A DNA stretch of 64,000 bases from Closterium sp. NIES-65 (lineage: Eukaryota > Streptophyta > Zygnematophyceae > Desmidiales > Closteriaceae). The notes under the pieces are model-generated. The model saw only the letters and a list, made by a program, of their open reading frames with translations, was not told the origin of the DNA and searched no databases. Positions 20,624-32,170 of this stretch are shown here, piece by piece (position 1 is the first letter of the stretch; every line of letters starts with the position of its first letter). Both the position numbers and the translations under genes were made by a program. The stretch covers positions 186,001 to 250,000 of the forward strand of contig CANXME010002124.1 of NCBI GenBank assembly GCA_948144175.1, in the 5' to 3' direction.

Positions 20624-23600
20624 TCAAGAAGTGAGCAAGTGAGGCAAGACAGGCACAAGACCCAGCTGCGTGCAGCAACGCTGATGATCACAAGGCGCAA
20701 GTGCCTTGGTGAAGACATCAGCTGTGTTGGCCTCAGAGGCCACGTACGCAAGTCGCAACTGTCCACGCTGCTGTAGCTCACGAGCAAGAAAGTAGCGAAG
20801 AGCAATGTGCTTTCTCCTGTGCTCCAGTCGCTGCTCTCGACACAAGGCCAGCATGGCCTTGTTGTCTACGTACAGCACTGGAGGAGAACGAGGCGGCTCT
20901 CCAAGGTCGGTCAGCAGGTAGGTGAGCTAGCGTAACTCCTGTGCAGCCATAGCCCCGGCGTAGATCTCAGCCTCACAACTGGAGCCGAGAACAGAAGACG
21001 AGCGGGTAGCCCGCCACGAAACAGAGCCGGAACCAAGGCTGAAGGTGTAACCCTGTGACGACCGCTGCGTAGCCTGGTCGTCAGCCCAAGAAGCGTCCGC
21101 GTGCCCAGTGAGGACCACTGGACTCCGCCCTCCAAGCACTAGCCCCATGCCCGACGTACTGCACAAGTAGCGCAACACCCTCTTCGCTGCAGCCATGTGC
21201 TCTGGTCGGTGTCTCCCAGGAGCAACATAGCGTGCGAGAATGCTAAGAGGGTATGCAAGGTCAGGTCGTGTGCAGGTCATGGGGTACATGAGGCAGCCAA
21301 CAAGCTCTGCATACGGGCCACTCGACTCTACGGACTCATCTGAAGGCAGAGCTGAGAGCGAGTGGCGAGTAGACAGAGGAGTGGCCTGAGGCGAGGAGTA
21401 CGTGAAGCCGAAGCGCTGAAGGACCTGTTGCACCATGAGTGACTGAGTCAGGGTAATGGTGCGGCGTGCTCTGTCCCGGGTGATCTGCAAGCCAAGGTAG
21501 CTGCGCAGTTCACCCAGGTCAGTGCACGTGTGTCTCTTCAGCAGCTCGGACTTCACGTAGGCGAGTCCAGAAGTGTCAGCTGTGGCAAAGACCAAGTCGT
21601 CGACGTACACGAGGATGTAGAACGGCGGCAGAGAGGTGTCGGTGCGCAGAAACAGCGACGGGTCGGCAGTAGAAGGAGCAAACCCGAGTGCCGCCAGCGT
21701 AGTCCTCAGTGTGTCGTGCCACTCACGTGGCGCCTGGCGGAGACCGTAGACTGGACGCCGGAGACTCCACTGGGTACCAGGAGGGAAAGACCTAGTGAAG
21801 CCAGGTGGGCAACGCAGCCAGATCTCCTCGTGCAGGCTGCCCTGCAAGAAAGCAGTGCTGAAGTCGAGAGAGTGCAGCTCGTAGTCACGGTGAGCAGCAA
21901 CGTGCAGCAGTACCCGAAGAGTGGTCATCTTCGGGGTGGGGGAGAAGGTCTAAAAGTAGTCAACTCCCTGCCGCTGACTGAAGCCACGAGCCACGTAACG
22001 CGCCTTGAAGACAGGCGGAGAACCCGGCGGCCGCTTTACCCTAGAGATCCACATGCCACTAACTATGTTCGCCCCAGGAGGGGGAACAGCGTCAACGTAG
22101 GTGCCTGTGGACTTCCAAGAAGCCATCTCTGCATCCATAGCTGCCTGCCACTGAGAGGAGTAGGGACCCTCTATCGCCTCCGCGTAAGAGCGCGGAGTCG
22201 GGATGTCAAGTGCATCCGGGTCTCCCTCAGGGGCTAGCAGTACAGACGCGAGATGAGGTGAAGTGGCGGCCAGACACTGGAACTCCTCCTGCCTGTCCTC
22301 AAGGACGTCCGTGCCAAGGGCACACTCACCCCCGACGGACGGAGGACAGGCAGACTCAGACTCAGCGACAAGACTAGCAGCGTAGTCTAGACGACAGCGC
22401 GCAGCAAAGTCGACGAGCTCAGTGACAAGGGCAGACGCAGCAGAAGACTTGAAAAAAGGGTCACTAACAGCAGTAGCAAGGAGACGCGTGACAGTAGGAC
22501 TGGCAGCACGAAGAGAGTCCGACTCCGGGTCGGCAAGAGCAGGAAGAGAGGAAGCAGGAGGAGAAGGCAAAGGGGCACGCAGAGGAGCAGTGGACGGACG
22601 CAGAGACATCCGGTGCGTGCCAGGGACAGGAGGAGGACGCTGACGTGAACCGCGACCACTAGTGCGTGCAGTACGAACAGGCGACGCAGGACGAGACGCA
22701 GGCTCACGACGCTCAGTAAGACCTCCAGTCGGACCAGCGTAGGGAGAAGGAGCAGGAAAAGGGGAGGCAGGCTGTAGCTGTGACTGGGACTGGACAGGCT
22801 GTAGACCCTCTAAGGGAGGCGGAGGAGGACCAGGAGAAGGTGGAAGACCAAGAACCTGCTGCAGGAGCGGAACGAAGTACGGTCGGGGCCGCGTGGCGAC
22901 GCCAGAAACAGCAGGGACAGCACCAGTACCCCCAGCAGGAGTACCCGCTCCAGCAGCACCTCCAGCAGCACCAAAACCTCCAGCAGCACCAGGAACACTG
23001 CCAGGCGGACCACCAGCAGTAGTCTCAGCGCCAACACCCTCAGCAGCACCAGCTCCAGGAGAACCCTCAGGCCCAGTAGCTCCAGTACCCACAGCATGAG
23101 CACCTCCGGGACGCGCGGCAGCAGCACCCTCTGCAGCCGAAGAACCTCCAGTACCAGCAGCACGCTTCCAGCGCCGGGCAAACCACTCACGCAGCTCCTG
23201 TGGGGAGAGTGGCTCTCGGCGAGACGAAGCACCTCCAGGCGGAGAACCTCCAGGCCCAGCACCCTCAGGCAAAGGACCTCCAGGTGGAGCACCCCCAGGC
23301 TCAGCACCCCCAGTCTCAGCAACCCCAGGCCCAGCACCCCCAGGCTCAGCACCCCCAGACTCAGTACCCCCAAGCTCAGCACCCCCAGGCTCAGCACCTC
23401 CAGACTCCGCACCCCCAGGCTCAGCACCCCCAGGCTCAGCACCCTCAGGCTCAGCACCCCTAGGCGTAGCACCTCCAGTACCAGCACCCCCAGGCTCAGC
23501 TCCCGCAGCAGCACCAGAGTCACCAGTGACCTCGACAGGCTCGACCGCGTCTACCTGGGACACACCTGAAGCGGCAGGACCCTGAGGGGGGAGGGGGTCT

Positions 23601-25491
23601 ACCGCAGGGGTACCTGGTACCAAGAAGAGCAGGGGCGGGGGGAGGGACGGAGTGCGGTAGGGGAAGAGGCGGTAGTAGGGTACCGACTCCTCGAACGTGA
23701 CGTCCTGGGAGAACAGAACACGTCGAGAGGTGGGGTGGTAGAACTGCCACCCAGGCGCGTCGGGGGGGAACCCCAGGAAGACGCAGGGAGCAGCGCGAGG
23801 GGACAGCTTGTCCGCAGACAAGTCGCGGACAAACGCCCGAGATCCCCAGACCCGGAACGCCGACGCATCGCCAACCTTCCCCGTCCACAGCAGGGCTGGG
23901 GAGGTCTCCGGCCTGGAGACCCTGGGGTGGAGGTTGATCTGATGCGCCGCGTACCTGACCGCAAACGGCCACAGAAAATGGGGGGCAGCCGCATGCATCA
24001 TAGACGTACGAGCGACGTCCATGACCATGCCAATGCGGCGCTCTGCAATCCCATTTTGCTGCGTCCGGAAGCGTGAAGGTCTGGCGGATGCCTCGCGCAC
24101 GACAGAAGGCACGCAGAAGGCCAGAGGAGAACTCTCCGCCTCTGTCCGAGTGCAGACGCAACACAGGAAAGTCCGACCCAAAGCTCTGCCTGAGCTGGAG
24201 ACGAGCTGCGCGGATCCAGTCGATCAGCACCTCAGTGACATCACCCTTGCTGCGCAAGGGGAAGACTGTGGTGTAACGCGGGTAGTCGTCAACCACCAAC
24301 AGGAAGTAGCGCTCGTGACCGAGTCCACGGACGCGGGCAGGGCCCCACACGTCCATGTGAAGCGTCTGCAACGGAGCCTCTGTCGGAGGAAACTGGGAGG
24401 AGTGAGGGGCAGCACGCTGGCGCCCCTCGACACAGGGGACACAGGCAGGGCTAGGGCCCTGAGGAAGGGGAGGGAGGGACCGGGGGAGACCAGACACAAG
24501 AAGACGGGAGGCCATGCCTCTGAGCCGAAGCAGAGAGGGGTGGCCAAGGCTGTGGTGCCAGAGGAGAGTCTCGTGAGACAGACGGCGACACGAACAGGGG
24601 GCAGACTCAGGACCAGACCTGGACGTTGCAGCAAACACCTGACCAGACGAAGGGACTCTACCAGACTCAGCACCGGGAGGAGAAGCAGTGGTCAGTGTGT
24701 ACAGGCTCGACCCTGGCTGACGTGTAAACGTAGCCAGGTGGCGACCTGTGCTAGCCTCTGTGCAGTGTGTCACCCGCTGACGAGCAGGAGTGAACTGGTG
24801 GACACCCACATCCTGTAGGTCAGCACCACTCACCAGGTTCGTAGAGAACGAGGGGAGGTAGAGACCAGTCACGGTGCCAGAGGGAGCCGCCGGACACGGG
24901 AGGACTGTGGAGAAACGAGACAGGACAGGACCCCCAGAGGGGTCAGCCAGGGACACCGCAACCGGCCGACTAAGCGGCGTGAGAGTGGTGCGGTCCCGAA
25001 AGAAGGAGCGAGACGCCCCAGAGTCAAGGGTGAAGGTGTGAGAGGCAGAAGCCGACACAGTACCTGAGAGGGCAGACTCACTAGTACCTGAGAGCATAGA
25101 GGCACTGGCACCTAGAGCAGCTGCCTCACTGGCACCTGACGCAGCAGTACCAATGCCCGGGTCGGGCAGGAAACACCGGTAACAGTCACCATCATCACTA
25201 ACAGTCACAGCATACATGGCAGCAAGGATAACATCAAAGTCAAGATCAAAAACAGCTACACCAGCCCTAGACAGTTCTCCCCAGCGGGGGATCTCAGAGG
25301 CCTCCGGAAACTGCTGGCGCCAAGCGTCGGTCAAGCGGGCAAAGCAGCGGCGAGCGGTGTGGGTGCCCCCACACTGCTCACCCGCGCGGTCGCCGGTGCG
25401 AAGGACGTAGGTGCAGGGACCGAACGCCCCACCACACTGACGCTGCGAGTACCACTCACGGAGCTGCTGAGGGGCGGGGACGTCGCGAGAG

Positions 25492-25526
<35 letters not shown>

Positions 25527-26582
25527 CTGACCACCCCTAGTGCTGCTCCTCTGAGACGAGCCACTCCGACCACCTCCACCACCGCCACCCCCGCCTCCGC
25601 GGCCACCGCCGCCACCGCCACCCTCGCCCCCGCCGCTCCCACTGCCACCTCCGCCACCACCTCCGCCGCCACCTCCGCCTCCACTGCCGCCACCAGTACC
25701 TCCACTCCCGCCTCCACCCCCACCGCCACCCCCACTCCTCCCGCCGCCCCCACCTCCTTCGCCACCGCCCCCGCTAGCTCCACCCGCTCCCTTGCCCCCC
25801 TTGCTCCTGCTAGAGCGGCGCCTACCGCTGGGGGCAGACGCCGCACCGACCGACTCTAAACCAACGAGGTCGGTCGCAGCAGCAAAGGCGACAGAGGGTA
25901 ACACGGGGGAAGGAGAACACCCCTCAAAGATGGGGGTGCGCGGGTCACCACGAGAGGCCCCTATAGCGACTATGCTCTTCTCGGCCGCTAGCAGGGACTT
26001 CTCGAGGAGGTCGACAGTGAGGGTGGTGGGACAGACAGAGAGAAACTGGTCCCTAACAGCACGAAGGGACTCAGGGAGACGGGTGACTAGAAAGTAGAGG
26101 GTGATGTACATGGGAGGGGGGTTTTCAGCGAGGAAGGCAGCAGGAAGCGCAGCTCGGTTGCGAGTGTCACTAGCTCGAAGGTGGGTAAAGAGGTCAGTGA
26201 CTGTGGGAAAGGCAGCAAGGTCAGGGAAGAGGTACGTTAGCATGAGGCGGCTCAGTGTAGCAGTGGAAGGGGAGGAGTAGCGCGCAACTACAGCGTCGTA
26301 CAAGGCCTGAGCGGTCTTGCACTGACTAAAGTGTGCACGCTCGGAGGAAGGGAGGTGGCGACGCACAGCAAGACGTGCAGCAGCATCGCGTGTGGCCCAC
26401 TTGGAGCGAACAGTGGGGTCAGCATCAGCAGGAGGGGCAGGGACTGCGCCAGAGACAAAGTCAAAGAGAGAAACCTCATCGATCGCATCGCACAGTAAGT
26501 ACAGCTGCAGGTCCTCAATCCAGACTGCAAAGTCAATGGCGCGACCCTCAGCGTCAAAAGTCAGGACACTGGGGGTGGCCAT
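20624..26582 (-). pseudogene. Copia Gag-Pol polyprotein, interrupted
   Basis: Gag starts at the ATG at 26582 (MATPSVLTFDAEGRAIDFAV). A long Gly-rich stretch (about 25560-25790) follows, then a Cys/His segment, aspartic protease DSGAS (about 25010), GAG-pre-integrase HHSLGHPS, the integrase core with a DVWGP/SDRGGEF pattern, a Pro/Gly/Glu repeat (about 23230-23480), reverse transcriptase with YVDDL (about 21600), and an RNase H tail ending near 20624. Three lesions are visible: a frameshift at about 24060 in integrase, an in-frame TAG at about 21950 before RT, and a stop at about 20927 before the RNase H tail. The copy cannot produce a full polyprotein. Confidence 0.93.
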
Positions 26583-26699
26583 TGTAGCAGCTGACAGTCT
26601 CACCGGGCAGGAAGAGTCGGGTAGCACAGCGGCACAGCAACACGGCAGCACAGCAGCTGCGCCGGCCCAGGAGCAGTAGGAGCCCCACAGGAGCAGAAG

Positions 26700-27330
26700 A
26701 TCGGCTCCTCGGGCGGCTCGGGCGGCTCGGGCGGCTCGGGTGGCTCGGGCGGCTCGGGCGGCTCGGGCGGCTCGGGCGGCGCGGGCGTCTCGCGGGCGGC
26801 TCGGGCGGCCCGGGCGGCGCGGGCGTCTCGCGGGCGGCTCGGGCGGCACGGGCGTCTCGAGGGCGACTCACGGGCGGCCGCACGGGCGGCTGGGACGGCT
26901 CGCGGGCGGCTGCACGGGCGGTTGGGGCGGCTCGCGGGCGATGCACGGGCGGCTGCACTGGCGGCCGCACGGGTAGGTGCACGTGCGGGTGCACGGGCAG
27001 GTGCACGGGCGACGCGGCGGCGAGGCCGCGTAGCAGAGGGCGACTGGGTCGCGTAGCAAAGGGCGGCGGGGCCGCGTGAGCAAGGCGGCGGGGCCGCTTA
27101 GCAGAGGGCGGTGGGGCCGCGATCGAAGGGCGGCGGGGCCGCTAAGGAAGGGCGGCGGAGCCGCGATCGAAGGGCGGCGGGGCCGCGATCGAAGGGCGGC
27201 GGGGCCGCGATCGAAGGGCGGCGGGGCCGCGATCGAAGGGCGGCGGGGCCGCTAAGGAAGGGCGGCGGAGCCGCGATCGAAGGGCGGCGGGGCTGCTAAG
27301 GGAAGGGCGGCGCGACGGGCCGCTGGGGGC
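26700..27330. repeat. GC-rich repeats in the copia 5' leader
   Basis: GGGCGGCTC-type repeats (26700-26990), then units of 22 bp of the form GAAGGGCGGCGGGGCCGCGATC (about 27100-27300). They lie between the 5' LTR and Gag, so they belong to the RNA leader. Long frames here are artefacts. Confidence 0.85.
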
Positions 27331-27411
27331 GACACAACGGGTCGCTAAAAAAAAGGAAAACGCGCCTCGGGCGCGCTTCGGTGGGCCCTAGAAGCAGTCC
27401 CTAGGAGGGAA

Positions 27412-27426
27412 CCTGCTCTGATTCCA
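27412..27426 (-). other. tRNA primer-binding site of copia element
   Basis: Directly inside the 5' LTR the minus strand reads TGGAATCAGAGC, one base from TGGTATCAGAGC, the complement of the initiator Met tRNA 3' end used by many plant copia elements. Confidence 0.8.
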
Positions 27427-27559
27427 TGTGAAAGAGAGAACGAGAATGGAAATGACTATGAACGAAGTGAGTACAAATAGGAAACCCTAATTGGGTTGTA
27501 CCCCTTAAGGGATACCCCACTATAGCCTACACAAATAAGTAAGCTATAATGTTCTGACA
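27427..27559 (-). repeat. 5' LTR of copia element
   Basis: 133 bp, a direct repeat of 20279-20411 with a single mismatch. On the minus strand it begins TGTCAGAAC and ends CTTTCACA. Confidence 0.95.
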
Positions 27560-28740
27560 TGTTTAACATAACAAACGGAAGCAGAATTTGCACAGGCCTA
27601 TCCTTGCACAGTCCTCCCTGCTCGCATGTTTCATACATCATATGTCCTTAATAAATGCTGCGAATGACACCAAACCTGTCCAAATCATATCTCCCGGGCC
27701 TATCATAAAAAAGCATTAAAAAACATCTACCATATTAACATATATATTTATTTCTATTCTAGATGTCATGTATATATACGACATAGTCACTGATCCGAGA
27801 AGGTTTGAATAACACAAATCAAGGTTTTTCATATGAAAACCTGACCTAGGCATTCTTATTTTATATCCCTACTTTCATTCTATGCGCAATCAATTCAACC
27901 TCTCGTAACGGATTTACCTGTATTGTGTTTCACTTTTCCTGTGGGCCAAACCTTGACGTGAAAGTCCATTGACGGAGTTTCTGTGCGTTTTTAGTGAAGC
28001 TGTAACAAGTATTGGCGCGAAAGGTAGGGCCACAGTGGTTTGGGAACAGTGACCCGTCGTGCCACCCGGAACGTGGGATGGGTTCGGTAGAAAAGACAAG
28101 CGCGCGCAGTGCGGAATCTGTGGTTGGGATGTACAGTGAGCGAGCAAGCGTAGGATGAAACACGTGGCTCATTGAGGGCTCGACTCCCTAACCTGAACGA
28201 TAATCCTCCCCCCCTAGCCCAGCCTTTTGCGAAAACCATGCGCAGAAAGCGCTACCCCTGCCCTTTTAGCGGAGGGGTCCAGGTACCTCTCCCTGCTAGG
28301 ATGAAAACCCTTTGCTACCTGTTGCCAAACATTCGAATGATTTCATAATTAGCTATGCATGGTTCTGTGCATCGCAGAACGTTTCAGTGCGCTACAGTAT
28401 GGTTAAGTTTAAAAAACGAGCAGATGTAGCACGCTGAGCTCCAAACCTAAGGCTAGGTTTCATGTGATGTGGTCAACAGATAACGGCGCCATTGATGCGC
28501 TTCTCTCTGCATCTCCAGCCAGCTGTTATCTGGGACAGGTGGGGTGGGGAGGGGAACACCATTCCTTATCCTCCCTCTCCCCGCCCTCACCCTCTGACAT
28601 GCCGTACATTGCACTCCACATAAGCGCGAACCACGCTTTTAGTGCGCACGGATAAGATAGTACCACCTATAACCTGCAGACAGAATAGAAACAACCTGAC
28701 GGCCACCTGAGGTTCTACCGTCTATCACCTGACCGCATTT

Positions 28741-28790
28741 TCCTCCATCCAATCACAGACCTAAGATGGCGGCTCGGGTTCTTTCCAACC
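28741..28790 (+). promoter_or_regulatory. Conserved CCAAT / ATGGCGGC block, copy B
   Basis: Counterpart of 8064-8115, with CCATCCAATCACAGACCTAA and GATGGCGGCTCGGGTTCTTTC kept. It lies about 500 bp before the copy-B exon 1. Its function as a promoter is inferred from conservation alone. Confidence 0.35.
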
Positions 28791-29077
28791 GCAACAGCCG
28801 GCCAGCGCGCATTGACAAACCTTCGCGACCTGCCGCGAGAATACGCAGCTCTGCAGCAGACCCTCCAGATCGAACCTACGCTCCGCAACCTACAAGTAGA
28901 GTCTCCGACCCTAGAGTCTCTACGCGCGCCATCGTTTACGAACACCAACGCGTCACACCGAGACGATTTTTGAGGTGTCTCCATAGAATATCGCGCGCCG
29001 TCCCTTCCAGCCACCACCACTGAAACTGCTGATTTCCCCCACAAAGCTGCGCTATCATCTACGACTGTTACGCGACA

Positions 29078-29153
29078 AAGTTGTTCACCAATCATCTGTT
29101 GACTTTTGAGTCGACAGATGCTCAAAAGTCGAAGTTGTTCACCAATCATCTGT
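29078..29153. repeat. Hairpin with 22-bp flanking direct repeats
   Basis: GACTTTTGAG-loop-CTCAAAAGTC (29101-29130, loop TCGACAGATG) between two copies of AAGTTGTTCACCAATCATCT(GT) at 29078-29099 and 29132-29153. This member has a 10-base loop rather than a 4-base centre. Confidence 0.9.
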
Positions 29154-29304
29154 CACGCGACACGGTGTCGCTCTCGCCTGCGGCTTCCAGCCCGCGCCTG
29201 CGCTTTTGCAATACCGCTGCGTAATCTTCGTTATCCAGATTGCTCCACTCTCTATCGCCGGCTGTGTCTCGCCATGATGGCGGCGGCACGCGTCGCGCAT
29301 CTGC

Positions 29305-29700
29305 ATAATAGGGTTCCTCTTTCGCATAATAGGGTTCCTCTTTTGCATAATAGGGTTCCTCTTTCGCATAATATGGTTCCTCTTTCGCATATAGGGTTCC
29401 TCTTTCGCATAATAGGGTTCCTCTTTCGCATAATAGGGTTCCTCTTTCGCATAATAGGGTTCCTCTTTCGCATAATAGGGTTCCTCTTTCGCATAATAGG
29501 GTTCCTCTTTCGCATAATAGGGTTCCTCTTTCGCATAATAGGGTTCCTCTTTCGCATAATAGGGTTCCTCTTTCGCATAATATGGTTCCTCTTTCACATA
29601 ATAGGGTTCCTCTTTCGCATAATAGGGTTCCTCTTTCGCATAATAGGGTTCCTCTTTCGCATAATAGGGTTCCTCTTTCGCATAATAGGGTTCCTCTTTC
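29305..29700 (+). repeat. 21-bp minisatellite inside a signal-peptide exon
   Basis: About 19 units of GCATAATAGGGTTCCTCTTTC within exon 1 of the copy-B beta-helix gene. Copy A has one related unit at the same place (GCATAGGGTACCTCTCTC). Units of 21 bp would add seven residues (HNRVPLS) each, but a 20-bp unit near 29390 changes the frame to IGFLFRI repeats. Confidence 0.95.
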
Positions 29701-30633
29701 GCTGCTCCTCTGACTTTCCGTCGCGCTCGATCTCTCTCCCAACGTGCTCGCCTTCACGCCTTCAGGTATGTCGATGCAATAGAGACGCTTTAGCGGGTGT
29801 GCTCTTAGCGGGTGTGCTCTCCTCCTTCCGGTTTGAGGGTGTGCTCTCGACGGTTTGCAAGTCCCGCCTCTCTTCCTTCCTTCCGTTATTTCTCTCCCGC
29901 TTCCCTCCCACCCAACCTTCTTCCGGTCCTTTTTCACCACCTCGTCGTCCCCCGCCTCCTCTCTCCCCCGCCTGCTCGCCCCCGGCGCCTCCTCTCCCCC
30001 GCCTCCTCTCCCCGCCTCCTCTCCCCCGCCTCCTCTCCCCGCCTCCTCTCCCCGCCTCTTCTCTCTCGCCACCCCATCTCCTCCTCGCTTTCCCCCCCCC
30101 CCCCCCCGCCTTCTTTCTCTGCAGCCGTGCTCAATTACCGCCGGCTTGAGTGGCGCCTCCTACGTCTCAAAAGCCTCCTCTCTCTCGCCACTCCGTCTCC
30201 TCCTCGCTTCCCCCACCCCCGCCTTCTTTCTCTGCAACCGTGCTCAATTGCCGCGGGCTTGTGTGGCGCCTCCTCGACCAATGGCAATCGTCCGACCTAA
30301 CGGCGAAATCGTCGCCGTCCGCTTCTGTGTTCGCCTCGGGCAACGAGACTCAGGAGGAGACTTCTGAGGCGTTTCAGGACTCGGGCGGCAATGCCACGTG
30401 GGGATTCTTTGAACAATCTCAAGATTCGGCTCGTACAACTTGGGAAGCCCGGGACAAGACGACGAGGGGGGAGTCGACCGGCGGCGAACTCGCTGCGACA
30501 TCGGATGCGGAGGGAGCGGAGTCGGACCGTGCTGTTGGGATGAGCCGTGGGTGGAGGAAATGGAGGGGACACATGGCGCGAGAGGAGAGGCCGTTGGGGC
30601 AGCGCAGGCAGATGGGTGAGTGCTGCGGAATCT

Positions 30634-30684
30634 GCGTTGTCGTGTTTTGAGACGTCTCAAAACACTCCTTCTTTCACGTTGTCG
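30634..30684. repeat. Palindrome GTGTTTTGAGACGTCTCAAAACAC
   Basis: 30641-30664, AatII-type centre. CGTTGTCGT occurs on both sides (30634-30642 and 30676-30684). Confidence 0.88.
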
Positions 30685-30704
30685 TATTGAAGGAAAGCCC
30701 CCCC

Positions 30705-30803
30705 TCTGCGTTCACTCTCACCCGATTAATTCTGAAGGGTACGTTTTGAGTCGACTCAAAACACACCTGCGTTCACTCTCGCCCGATTAATTCTGAAGGG
30801 TAC
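30705..30803. repeat. Palindrome GTTTTGAGTCGACTCAAAAC with 37-bp direct repeats
   Basis: Palindrome 30743-30762. The flanking segment starting CTGCGTTCACTCTC and ending GAAGGGTAC is present at 30705-30741 and 30767-30803 with one mismatch. It lies in intron 2 of the copy-B beta-helix gene. Confidence 0.93.
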
Positions 30804-30901
30804 CTTGATTTTGTAGACATGACCTGCAGCGCAAATACCGTACCGTGTTTTTCGTCCCCTTGTTGCTCTCTTCCTCATTCCGTCAGCTGATTCGTGGCTG
30901 G

Positions 30902-31031
30902 ATGGTCCCTGCTCCGACTGCTCCGTGAAAGGTGTGTTTTGAGTCGACTCAAAACACACATGGTCCCTGCTCCGACTGCTCCGTGAAAGAAGGAGTGTTT
31001 TGAGACGTCTCAAAACATCCCTGCTCCGACT
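30902..31031. repeat. Two palindromes inside exon 3 of copy-B beta-helix gene
   Basis: GTGTGTTTTGAGTCGACTCAAAACACAC (30932-30959) between perfect 30-bp repeats (30902-30931 and 30960-30989). Then TGTTTTGAGACGTCTCAAAACA (30996-31017) between 14-bp repeats TCCCTGCTCCGACT (30964-30977 and 31018-31031). Copy A reads straight through GATGGTCCCTGCTCCGACTA at 9804-9823, coding for DGPCSDY. Confidence 0.95.
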
Positions 31032-31776
31032 ACGCAAGAGCGCCCGTCATCAACATATCTTCTCTCGCGGATTTCAGCAAACGATTGAGTTTTACACCCG
31101 TTACAACGGTCATCCTCGAACTACAAAGGAACCTCGTTGTAAGCAAGGGGATCCTATTTGACGGCACTTTCTCGTGCACGATTCTCCGATCCGCTAAGAC
31201 CGCCGCGGACCCGTTTCAAATCACTCACATGGGAGCGAACGAGCCGGTGCTGCGTATATGGAACACGAGCAATGTGCTTGTATTGAAGGTCGATTTCAAG
31301 CTAAGCGTTCGCTCGTCGTCCCCATCGTGCACCACTGTACCGGAAATATATTCTAAGGCGCAGTGCCCGACGATTTCCGTTATCCGATCGTACGGAATTC
31401 AAATCGCGAAGGGGAGTGTTTTCGGGAGAATCGATCTACACCGCTCGGCGTCATCTCCAGTGGACTCCATGCGTGTAACGGGGATTCCGACATTCAATCA
31501 GTCGCCTGGCGTGATTCAAGTGACCTACAGTGGCCACGGGCCTACACTCGCAAAATCCTTCATTGCTATAACAAACAATGAAGTCTTTGGTGGGTAAACA
31601 CTGCGCACGCTCTTTTTCCCTCCACTCGGCTTTCAAGCATGTAATGTATGCACAGTTCTCTCATTGTGTCTATGTGTGTGCTTAGTTTTCCCTCCACTCG
31701 GCTTTCCTTGGCTCTCGAGGTTTCCAATACACCATGACACATGTCCTCCCCTCATGGGTCAGGTCACCACGTGCAT

Positions 31777-31784
<8 letters not shown>

Positions 31785-31869
<85 letters not shown>
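31785..31869. repeat. (CT)n microsatellite
   Basis: About 42 CT units directly before an exon-4-like acceptor in copy B. Confidence 0.97.
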
Positions 31870-31870
<1 letters not shown>

Positions 31871-32170
31871 GGCGTCAACACTCCTATAGTGATCCACCGG
31901 GGAACTATCAGCGCCATCGTCACCCCTCCCCCCTCCTCCCCTCCTCTCCCCTTTCCCCCTTCAGGCGTCAACACTCCTATAGTGATCCACAGGGGAACTG
32001 TCAGCACCATCGTATGAAACTACTACGTGCACAACTTCATATCCGCTCTCTACTCCCCTGCTCCCCCTCCTTCCAACCCACCGGGCGTGAGCACCCCTAT
32101 AATCGTCCACAGGGGATCCCTGGGCGTCGTAGTTAGAAACAACTACGTATACGACTTCATATTCGCGGGG
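31868..32170 (+). repeat. Exon echoes of beta-helix exon 4 start, copy B
   Basis: The acceptor plus GCGTCAACACTCCTATAGTG is present at about 31870 and 31964, and diverged at 32085; the full version starts near 32228. Each copy keeps a pyrimidine tract and AG, so each could compete as an acceptor. Confidence 0.85.

Larger units (their letters stand above)
20274..27564 (-). mobile_element. Ty1/copia LTR retrotransposon, complete but coding-defective
   Basis: Two 133-bp LTRs (20279-20411 and 27427-27559), TG...CA ends, one difference seen between them, and TSD TGTTT on both sides (20274-20278 and 27560-27564). The element reads on the minus strand. Order Gag, protease, integrase, reverse transcriptase, RNase H is diagnostic of copia. 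A primer-binding site and a polypurine tract are in the expected places. LTR identity implies recent insertion. Confidence 0.95.
19451..28310. mobile_element. Long-TIR element (about 0.6-kb inverted ends) hosting a copia element
   Basis: 19451-20063 and 27705-28310 are inverted repeats of about 600 bp with ends GGGTTTTCA...TGAAAACCC. Shared blocks include the stretch around GTGGCACGACGGGTCACTGTTCCC. The collinear copy-A site near 7255 reads GGATGCATTT-TGCTGCC without it, so insertion followed the segmental duplication and the target repeat is at most TTT. No transposase remains between the inner TIR ends and the retrotransposon, so it is a non-autonomous, foldback-like element. The superfamily cannot be decided from this; the GGG ends recall PIF/Harbinger, but the target is not TWA. 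Confidence 0.8.

Noticed and set aside
21530..26679. Plus-strand open frames across the copia element
   Set aside because: Antisense shadows of the GC-rich Gag-Pol; none shows a family motif.
29106..30149. Long open frames on both strands over the 21-bp repeat (up to 347 residues)
   Set aside because: Repeat units of 21 bp keep all frames free of stops. The proteins are simple repeats; the region is exon 1 plus intron of a pseudogene.
30150..30300. Exon 2 duplication in copy B as a palindrome event
   Set aside because: Only a half-site (ACGTCTCAAAA) lies at the junction of the 120-bp repeat; kept as suggestive but not counted among clear members.
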